Origin: UBA6168 sp964573725 | Lineage (GTDB): Bacteria; Bacteroidota; Bacteroidia; Chitinophagales; Saprospiraceae | DNA length: 64,000 nucleotides | Assembly: GCA_964573725.1 (NCBI GenBank) | Contig: CAZNLJ010000002.1 | Span: 122,944-186,943 of the forward strand | Reading direction: 5' to 3' | In this document: positions 48,245-54,523 of the stretch, one piece after another | How the letters are laid out: the number at the start of each line of letters is the position of its first letter | Position numbering within the stretch: position 1 is the first letter of the stretch | Made by a program: the position numbers and the translations under genes | Notes under the pieces: model-generated | What the model saw: the letters and a program-made list of their open reading frames with translations, nothing else | Told to the model about the DNA's origin: nothing | Database searches by the model: none

Positions 48245-49376
48245 TCAAGATCTTACGAACCGGGAAAATACGTTTCGAAATCGCATCGCCCAGGCAGGCA
48301 AGCCCTCGGAATCCAATGTCGAATCTACCGGCTTCCGGAGTAGGTGCACTTGTTCCGCCACTTGCCGGGCCATCGTTTCCCTGTCGCCGGCCGATACCTG
48401 TCGCGAACCGGAACGGCCGGCCAGCCAAGCCAGTTCCGCCGGGAAGAAATGGAGAAGCCCTTTTCCTCCAACAAGATGGCTCCGGCATCGTACCGGTAGG
48501 GATCTTCCCGAAAGGATGCCCCCATCCGGTCTTCCAGCCAACTCCGTTGCGGCCCCAGCTCTGTGAGGATCGGCTCCATCAGGGAGGAATGGAAGCGCAG
48601 GACGGGACCTTCTATTTGGGTCAGGACATGCAACATCCGTCGGTTTTCCTGCAAGGCGGCCCGCCCGGTACCAAAACCGGGGCCATGGCGGCGATAGGCA
48701 TACAATAGTCGGAGTGCCGGAAGCTTAAGGCTCTCGTGCACGCGGTAATTGCGGCGCCCGGTCAGTCGGATACCCCACCTTCGACAGAAATCCCGCACCA
48801 CACAGCCTCTTTCGAACGATGATGGGTCGTATTTCGCCACCTGCACGGCGTGCTTGCCGAACAAGTTGTCGAACAGCTGGATGCGGCCGCGGAAGTCTTT
48901 CAATTCCCGGGGTACATCGGCCGAAAAAGTGTCGCGTCTCCCTTCAAACCTTGCTGTGTCATACTTTCCAACCAGGCCTTCCAGGGACGAAAGTAGACCA
49001 CGACGGAGACCTCGAATCCGTCTGCAACCAATTACCGTTGGAGTCTCCCCAACCCGGCCGGCGACATGAACCAGCAAAACTCCGCGGAAATGACCCATGT
49101 CGCCTGCCGTTGTGCGGCCGTACGCAGCGACTGTGCCCATTCCTCCTCCATCCGCAGCCGGTAGTCGCTCCATGGCCGGTCAGACCATCCCATGGTGGCA
49201 TTCTTCATGGACAGGTCCGAAGGGTCCCCGAACAGGGCGGCCAATGCCCGCCCCGTCCCGACATCCCCCAGCTCGCAATGAAGGAAAGCCGGATCCGACA
49301 GGTCCTGCCGGAGGAACCGCTCGATGGTGGTCGTACCGGTTTTCGGCAGCCCGACATGAAGGATGCAGCGGTTCAT
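48245..49376 (-). pseudogene. Broken class B sulfotransferase (one stop, two frameshifts)
   Basis: Reads as a complete class B gene in three frames. The N-terminus (MNRCILHVGLPKTGTTTIERFL, shown in part) starts at 49376 and runs to a TAA at 49032-49034. The same frame resumes with VVVYFRPWKAWLESM, the 3'-phosphate site. Near 48912, at a CCCCGGG run, the frame shifts; GCVVRDFCRRWGI, LPALRLLYAYRRHGP and LRFHSSLMEP follow. Near 48465, at an AAAAGGG run, it shifts again to FFPAELAWLAG and AEQVHLL. Homopolymer shifts could be sequencing errors, but the in-frame stop favours true decay. The start codon overlaps the previous gene's stop, so it once lay in the operon. Confidence 0.8.
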
Positions 49377-50245
49377 CGTTCGCCGGCGGTTGCGCCGTCG
49401 GAGGCGGTGGATAGCAAGGCCGACTCCTGGGCCAGGATCTCCTCGCGGTCATAAAACCCGAGGAAATCCCCGCCTGTCCCCAGCAGCCGGCGGACTATCG
49501 GGCGAACTTCCCGGCGGTCGTACAAGGGGTTGGTATTTTTTGAGGCAAGCGCGCCCGGGAAGGGCCCTGCCGATGGCATGACGACCTGCAGCGAGGGTCC
49601 GGGATCCGTCACCAACGCTTCGTACCGGATGATATGGGCCGGATCGATGTGTCGGCCGTACTGGCGGAAGAACCAATTGAGCAAACGGACCTGCCGGTCG
49701 AGCACATCCGTCGCCGCGGCCAACGAACGGCCCAGCGCGGGATCCAGGGCCGAGGCTACGGGAGAAAATCCCTGGTGGGCCGGAATGTCGACCGACCGCC
49801 AGGAGAGCAGCACCGGCAGCGGGTTCCGGATGATGGCATAACAGGCGTACCGCTCCGACAACCAGCCGGCCAGGGCCGCAAAAGCCGCATTGTGCTTGAT
49901 GGCCAAGGTAAAATCCGGCGGGAGTTCCCGCCGGATCGCCACGTCTCCCAAAGAGACCTGTACCGGCCGTACCGCTTGCCCCGTCCGCGCATCGGCGAAG
50001 ACGTTATCCGCAAATTCCCCCCCCAGGTGTTTGGTCCGTACCTTTCCCTCCCGCCGCAATTGATCCCGCATCTGCGTGGCGAACTCGTCCACGGCCCGGT
50101 AGACTTCCTGCCGGTCGAGACCGGCCAAGCGCATCACTTTCATCGGTTCGTTCAGGGCCACCACATCGGCCGTTTGGTTCAATAGCTTGACCACCAGCGA
50201 AGTGCCGGACCGGTGAAGGCCGGAGATTAAGACAGGCAGGTGCAT
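49373..50245 (-). CDS. Sulfotransferase family protein (HRSGTS type)
   Basis: 290 residues from ATG 50245. The PAPS loop is ISGLHRSGTSLVVKLL, and the 3'-phosphate strand YAIIRNPLPVLLSWRSVD. It resembles the gene at 46110-47093 in loop sequence but has a different middle region (ELPPDFTLAIKHNAAFAAL). The C-terminal end is short and rich in Ala/Gly/Ser. It lies 74 bases after the GT2 gene and overlaps the broken class B gene. Confidence 0.78.
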   Translation of the reverse strand: MHLPVLISGLHRSGTSLVVKLLNQTADVVALNEPMKVMRLAGLDRQEVYRAVDEFATQMRDQLRREGKVRTKHLGGEFADNVFADARTGQAVRPVQVSLGDVAIRRELPPDFTLAIKHNAAFAALAGWLSERYACYAIIRNPLPVLLSWRSVDIPAHQGFSPVASALDPALGRSLAAATDVLDRQVRLLNWFFRQYGRHIDPAHIIRYEALVTDPGPSLQVVMPSAGPFPGALASKNTNPLYDRREVRPIVRRLLGTGGDFLGFYDREEILAQESALLSTASDGATAGER

Positions 50246-50319
50246 TCGGTTATTTTTTTTCGATTTGCGTATTCCGGTATCCGGCAGGACCTGGTCCGTC
50301 CGTTCCTTTGGGTGCCATT

Positions 50320-51306
50320 TCAAGCGGTCCCCGGAAGGCGGATACCGACAGGCATTAAGGAAGAAGCGGCCAGCCGCCAGCGGATAAGCAGATGATACCA
50401 TCTCCTGAACCGCAATTCCCGCTTTTTTGCTCGCTTGTACCGCTTCTTATAGTCCTGAATGTCAAACTGCTGGAAATAAGCCAGGTCGGAGGAGCCCTCA
50501 TATCGTCGGGAATACCGGGCATGATAGAAGTTCAGGTCCATGCTGCGCAGGTATATCGAATTCTTGGCCTGGCTGTCCGCCATCTTATGGCCATGCTGCC
50601 GGATGGTGTCGGAAATACTGCTCAGGAACTTGAAATGCAGCAAGCCGCACTGCAGATCCGGATTCGGACGGACGCCCCCCCCATTCACATGATGGTATCC
50701 CGGAGATACGGTCATGCCGGGTTCGAATCTCACCACCGGCATCTTGAGGTAATAGGTCTTGAAGAACAAGACCCGGTCGCGGCATCCGAACTCCGACCGG
50801 TCGTAATAGGGACAGACGGCCAGGGGATGGTCCGTCAGCTTTGCGTCCCGGACTTTCCGGTCTGCGTACATGTCGATGAGGCGGGCATACAGGCAATTGT
50901 ATCCCGCACGTTCCTGCTCTCCCAAGAATTCCGGCAGCGTCTTCGTTTCACAATCCGGGAAAACGAAGAACTCATCGGTATCCGCGAAAATACACCAATG
51001 GCCGGCACCATAGGCAGGGAGCAGTTCCTCTACCCAGGCAGCCCCGCACTTTTGTTCCCGGCAATCGAACGGAACCGACTGCTTCCATACATGTACCCGC
51101 TCGTATCTTCCCAATAAATCGACGGAATGATCGGAGGAGTTGTTGTCGATGTAGAATATCCGGTCCGCCTCGATGGAAAGGTAGTGTTCCACCAGGTACG
51201 GGATGATGGCGCCGGCATCCACCCCGACGATAAATACCCTGATTTCCTGCTTATCCTGTGGAATGCTTTTGCTATCGAGACGCTCCATGTATCCAGTCTC
51301 AGTCAT
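50320..51306 (-). CDS. Glycosyltransferase family 2-like protein
   Basis: 328 residues from ATG 51306. The N-terminal sequence DADRI-type start gives way to IDNNSSDHSVDLL and a GHWCIFADTDEFFVFPD motif, the DxD-containing signature of the Glyco_tranf_2_4 type. The middle has SPGYHHVNGG and a C-terminal basic helix (KKRYKRAKKRELRFRRW). This class transfers sugars in capsule or LPS pathways. It overlaps the preceding GT2 gene by eight bases. Confidence 0.8.
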   Translation of the reverse strand: MTETGYMERLDSKSIPQDKQEIRVFIVGVDAGAIIPYLVEHYLSIEADRIFYIDNNSSDHSVDLLGRYERVHVWKQSVPFDCREQKCGAAWVEELLPAYGAGHWCIFADTDEFFVFPDCETKTLPEFLGEQERAGYNCLYARLIDMYADRKVRDAKLTDHPLAVCPYYDRSEFGCRDRVLFFKTYYLKMPVVRFEPGMTVSPGYHHVNGGGVRPNPDLQCGLLHFKFLSSISDTIRQHGHKMADSQAKNSIYLRSMDLNFYHARYSRRYEGSSDLAYFQQFDIQDYKKRYKRAKKRELRFRRWYHLLIRWRLAASSLMPVGIRLPGTA

Positions 51307-52384
51307 TTTTTCCAGAAGGTCCGTGCCCAGCCTCCATGGTGTCCTGTAACACGCCCGGGAACATTTTGCGTTGCCTGTAAAGCATACGGGCATCGGTGGA
51401 GATACCGACATACTGTTGCCGGTAGAGGTCCCAGAAGTGGTCCATTCCCCGTTCGGAGAGGAATTGCCGCAGGCGCTTTTCCTCCTTCCGGGTCCGGAAC
51501 CAGGCGCGTTTGTCACGAGCCCAGATGCACGGCATCAGGCGCTCCAACAAGCCCACGTCAACCACCTTGCCATTCCGGTACAGGTCCCGGTAAGAGGAAC
51601 GGTAAGAGCGGACACTGACCTCCCCCTCGTGATGGATGAAAACGGAAGGGAGGACGAATTTCGGGTATCGGAACCGGGAGAAAAACTCCAGTTCGCTGTA
51701 ATAGAACGGGTAGGACGGATCGAAGTACAGCGTGAAGCCATCCTTCCGGCGGAACACATGCCGGCGCAAGGCTTTGGCCGGCAGCAGGAAGCAGCAGCCG
51801 TTGAGGAAATCATCTTTCGGGATCCGGACCGGGATATGGTCCGACAGTCGGGGGAGGACACAGGTATGGTCCCGACGTTGGGCCGGTGTGAGGTCCGGCA
51901 GGTAATTGGCGACATCCTGCTTGCCGTGCAGGGAGACACAATTCGACAGCGGTCCCACGGCACAGCGCCCATGTAGGCCGGCGGCGAAATCGACCAGGGT
52001 GCCGGCCCAGCCGGGCATCAGGGTCGTATCGTTGTTCAGGAAGATGAAATAATCGGCCCGATCCCGGAACAAGCCGTAGTTGATGGCAAAGTTCCAGGTC
52101 CAGGTCAGTTTCCGGTTGGAGGCGTAGCGGAAGAAACGGACGGGGAAAGGCAGGTCGGAGACATGCGCTTCAAAGAACAGCCTGGTATCCGGCTCCTCGG
52201 ATGCATCGTCAAAAAAATAGACCAGGTAATTGTATCGTCGGTCCAGGGTGGCCGCGAGTTGGTCCACCAGGGAACGGGTCAGGTGAAAATGATTGTAGCA
52301 ACCGATGACGACCACACAGGTCTGTTTCGAGGGATCGACCTGGATACGGTTGTGGTATTCGCAATCAAAATCGAGGTTCAACAT
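51299..52384 (-). CDS. Glycosyltransferase family 2
   Basis: 361 residues from ATG 52384; an ATG at 52426 is also possible and would add 14 residues. The GT-A fold begins with CVVVIGCYNHFHLTRSLVDQL, has the YFFDDASEEPDTRL donor motif, and YFIFLNNDTTLMPGWAG (acidic metal-binding site). A C-terminal KRAWFRTRKEEKRLRQFL tail is basic. It is first gene of the sulfotransferase/glycosyltransferase block and has a candidate promoter about 370 bases upstream. Confidence 0.85.
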   Translation of the reverse strand: MLNLDFDCEYHNRIQVDPSKQTCVVVIGCYNHFHLTRSLVDQLAATLDRRYNYLVYFFDDASEEPDTRLFFEAHVSDLPFPVRFFRYASNRKLTWTWNFAINYGLFRDRADYFIFLNNDTTLMPGWAGTLVDFAAGLHGRCAVGPLSNCVSLHGKQDVANYLPDLTPAQRRDHTCVLPRLSDHIPVRIPKDDFLNGCCFLLPAKALRRHVFRRKDGFTLYFDPSYPFYYSELEFFSRFRYPKFVLPSVFIHHEGEVSVRSYRSSYRDLYRNGKVVDVGLLERLMPCIWARDKRAWFRTRKEEKRLRQFLSERGMDHFWDLYRQQYVGISTDARMLYRQRKMFPGVLQDTMEAGHGPSGKND

Positions 52385-52890
52385 AGGAAAGAGGACGGTA
52401 GCGAGGCGTACGGCTTCGCCGTCCATAGGTCGCGGACCTACGGGTGGAAAACGGACAGGAACTTGCATACCCGGCGACAGCAACCGGGTACGGGGCTCCC
52501 GACCGGTATTCCGGACGGGAGGGATGTGATTGACAGGGCAAGGGTGGCCGGATGGCAAAGCCTGTCGATCTCGTGTGAATTTGTGTGAGGTACCTGCCTG
52601 GCAGGCATGGAAGAGCAGCGAATGTCCCGGAAGAAAACACCGGGCGGAAGAGACCTACGGAGCAGGGTCAGGCGGGATCATCCGGAGGCTGGACGGGGGG
52701 AACCTGTCCGGCGGATGCGGCGCCTGAGGCGGGGGGGAATCTCCGTAAGGAAGATAAAGATACGGATAATCCTAAACCGTGCCCAATTAATACATTTTAA
52801 TTTTACTTATTTATCTGGACCAGGCTGCGAGGCGCTGGGAATAGCCGGGCGGGCGGGTATCAGGGACCGGTGTGATGCAGGAAAAAGCAG
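52385..52890 (-). other. Long leader of the glycosyltransferase block
   Basis: About 500 bases with no gene, including the AT-rich promoter region near 52755-52786. Between promoter and ATG lie about 370 transcribed bases. No strong hairpin stands out. Such long leaders on capsule operons can be sites of regulation. Confidence 0.4.
52755..52786 (-). promoter_or_regulatory. Promoter of the glycosyltransferase/sulfotransferase block
   Basis: On the minus strand TTG, 21 bases, TATCTTTA (52755-52762), in an AT-rich stretch. The same TATCTTTA box occurs before the aspartyl-protease gene. Confidence 0.55.
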
Positions 52891-52926
52891 GCCCCCATCC
52901 ATCCGCAGGAGCGGCTGGATGGGGGC
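52891..52926 (-). terminator. Terminator after rplT
   Basis: 11-bp perfect outer stem (GCCCCCATCCA and its complement) enclosing a second CCGC/GCGG stem, followed on the minus strand by five Ts. It lies about 22 bases past rplT. Confidence 0.9.
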
Positions 52927-52947
52927 TATTGGGCGGAAAGGGAGCCA

Positions 52948-53292
52948 TTACTGGGCGGACCGGACCACCTGGGAGAATACATCCGGGTGGTTGAGGGCCA
53001 GGTCGGCGAGCACTTTCCGGTTGAGGTCGACCTGTTTGAGGGAAAGACCGTGCATCAAACGGGAGTAGGTAGTTCCATTGAGGCGGGCACCGGCGTTGAT
53101 ACGGGCGATCCAGAGTTGGCGGTAGGCCCTTTTCTTGAGTTTGCGGCCGACATAGGCATAACCCATGGCTTTGTCGACGGCATTCTTGGCGACGGTGAGG
53201 ACATTCTTCCGGCGGCCGAAATAACCTTTGGCCGCTTTGAGGATTTTTTTACGTCTTTTCCTGGAGGCGACGGCATTGACGGAACGTGGCAT
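52948..53292 (-). CDS. rplT: 50S ribosomal protein L20
   Basis: 114-residue bL20. It begins MPRSVNAVASRKRRKK, carries the N-terminal basic extension that threads into 23S rRNA, and the globular domain with AYVGRKLKKRAYRQLWIARI and GLSLKQVDLNRKVLADLA. In many bacteria L20 represses its own operon by binding an rRNA-like structure upstream; a structured element sits between rpmI and rplT here. Confidence 0.98.
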   Translation of the reverse strand: MPRSVNAVASRKRRKKILKAAKGYFGRRKNVLTVAKNAVDKAMGYAYVGRKLKKRAYRQLWIARINAGARLNGTTYSRLMHGLSLKQVDLNRKVLADLALNHPDVFSQVVRSAQ

Positions 53293-53310
53293 AAAGAGTT
53301 TTTTTAGTCC

Positions 53311-53351
53311 AGTACAGGGATTTCGAAGGAAATGCTTGCCTATCCTGTACT
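53311..53351 (-). promoter_or_regulatory. Structured rpmI-rplT intercistronic element
   Basis: 8-bp stem AGTACAGG/CCTGTACT whose inner arm holds a 10-base bulge and a second 5-bp hairpin (ATTTC/GAAAT with a CTTC loop). A two-stem shape beside rplT fits an L20 repressor site or an RNA processing site. The assignment is inference from position. Confidence 0.4.
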
Positions 53352-53374
53352 CTCGTTAAAAAATGGGAGGAGTG

Positions 53375-53572
53375 TCAGCCTTGTGCGAGGAGCCGCTTGA
53401 TGCGGGCTTCGTCTGCGGCATCGACCGTCGTGGCGCCGAGGTGGCGCAGCTTGGCTTTCTTGCTTTTGCTCACCAGGCGGTGGGAGGTATTCGCATGAAA
53501 GCGTTTGACCTTGCCGGAGCCGGTCAGCTTGAAACGCTTTTTGGCGCCGGAGTGTGACTTGAATTTAGGCAT
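53375..53572 (-). CDS. rpmI: 50S ribosomal protein L35
   Basis: 65-residue bL35. It starts MPKFKSHSGAKKRFKLTGSG and continues with the conserved basic region (KRFHANTSHRLVSKSKKAK), then RLLAQG at the end. ATG at 53572 gives the standard N-terminus. It has its own perfect promoter at 53600-53631 and is followed by rplT after 82 bases. Confidence 0.97.
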   Translation of the reverse strand: MPKFKSHSGAKKRFKLTGSGKVKRFHANTSHRLVSKSKKAKLRHLGATTVDAADEARIKRLLAQG

Positions 53573-53599
53573 GGTTTCGAACTTTTTGAAAGAGGATTG

Positions 53600-53631
53600 C
53601 AAAGGTAAGCAACTCCCCGATGAAATACAAA
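53600..53631 (-). promoter_or_regulatory. Promoter of rpmI-rplT
   Basis: TTTG, 20 bases, TACCTTTG (53600-53607) on the minus strand: an exact match to the Bacteroidota consensus. It gives a leader of about 20 bases before rpmI. Confidence 0.75.
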
Positions 53632-53634
53632 GCG

Positions 53635-53656
53635 ATTTCGGCGGTGTCGCCGAAAT
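53635..53656 (-). terminator. Hairpin between infC and rpmI
   Basis: Perfect 9-bp stem ATTTCGGCG/CGCCGAAAT with a four-base loop, followed by a short T-rich stretch. It sits just upstream of the rpmI promoter and may end the infC transcript or attenuate it. Confidence 0.5.
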
Positions 53657-53820
53657 TAAGTGGGATGCCGGCCGCATGGAATCGGTCGCCGTTCCGGGTT
53701 CAGCCGGGGCGTTGCGCCGGGACCGGGTTGCGGGGCTGGTGGCGGAGCGAGCGGATTGCCCGGCACCGATATTCCGGACGGAGGAGCGGCAGGAATTACG
53801 GGACCGGCCACCCCTGCGGA

Positions 53821-54414
53821 TCAGGGTTTTTTCTTTTTCGGAGCCATGACGACGGTCATGCGTTTCCCTTCCAGGCGGGGCGGTGCTTCCGGGGCGCCGA
53901 CGTCCTCCAATTCCTTCATGAATCGGCCGAGCAGGTCCACGCCCCTGTCCTTGAAGACGATGGTACGGCCATAGAAGGTGACGTAAGCCTTGACCTTGGC
54001 CCCTTCCTCGAGGAAGTTCTTGGCATGTCGGGTCTTGAATTCGAAATCGTGGTCGTCCGTATTGGGGCCGAAGCGGATTTCCTTGATGACGGTTTTGGCC
54101 GCCTTGGCCTTCATCTCCTTTTCCTTACGTTTCTTTTCGTAGAGGAACTTGCTGAAGTCGGTGAGTTTACAGACGGGGGGAGCGGCATTGGGGGAGATTT
54201 CGATCAGGTCAAGACCGACCTTATCCGCCCAGAAAAGCACTTTTCGGGTAGGGAAGATGGCACCCGACTCGATTTTTTCGCCGACGGATTTGGATACCTC
54301 CTCGAGGTTGTCACCGACCAACCGGATTTCCGGGATACGGATCTGTTCATTGATACGAAACTTGGGTTGTGGTGGGTTTCTATCAATTCTTTTTCTGAAA
54401 GTTGTTTTTGCCAA
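53821..54414 (-). CDS. infC: Translation initiation factor IF-3
   Basis: 197-residue IF-3. The N-terminal domain has FRINEQIRIPEIRLVGDN and IEISPNAAPPVCKL. The linker KKRKEKEMKAKAAKTVIKEI joins it to the C-terminal domain with DDHDFEFKTRHAKNFLEEG and VTFYGR. The C-terminus ends in a basic KKKKP tail. The start codon is TTG at 54414: the frame has a stop four codons further up (TAA-ATC-TTT-ACC-AGT-TTG), so only TTG or the ATC is available. Non-ATG starts are how infC regulates itself in other bacteria. It is not cotranscribed with rpmI, from the hairpin and promoter between them. Confidence 0.95.
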   Translation of the reverse strand: MAKTTFRKRIDRNPPQPKFRINEQIRIPEIRLVGDNLEEVSKSVGEKIESGAIFPTRKVLFWADKVGLDLIEISPNAAPPVCKLTDFSKFLYEKKRKEKEMKAKAAKTVIKEIRFGPNTDDHDFEFKTRHAKNFLEEGAKVKAYVTFYGRTIVFKDRGVDLLGRFMKELEDVGAPEAPPRLEGKRMTVVMAPKKKKP

Positions 54415-54440
54415 ACTGGTAAAGATTTAAGTAAAGGGTA

Positions 54441-54471
54441 CAAACATAACAATAAGAGGTCAATGCCCGAA
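54441..54471 (-). promoter_or_regulatory. Promoter of infC
   Basis: TTC (in place of TTG), 20 bases, TATGTTTG (54441-54448), a perfect -7 box. The leader is about 20 bases. The -33 element lies inside the clpC terminator stem. Confidence 0.6.
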
Positions 54472-54489
54472 TTGTTCGGGCATTGACCT
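54457..54489 (-). terminator. Terminator of clpC
   Basis: Perfect 15-bp stem (AGGTCAATGCCCGAA and its complement) with a three-base loop, 35 bases past the clpC stop. Confidence 0.85.
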
Positions 54490-54523
54490 GCATTTATTTT
54501 ACCAAGGGCGGCGGTTCGGGCGA

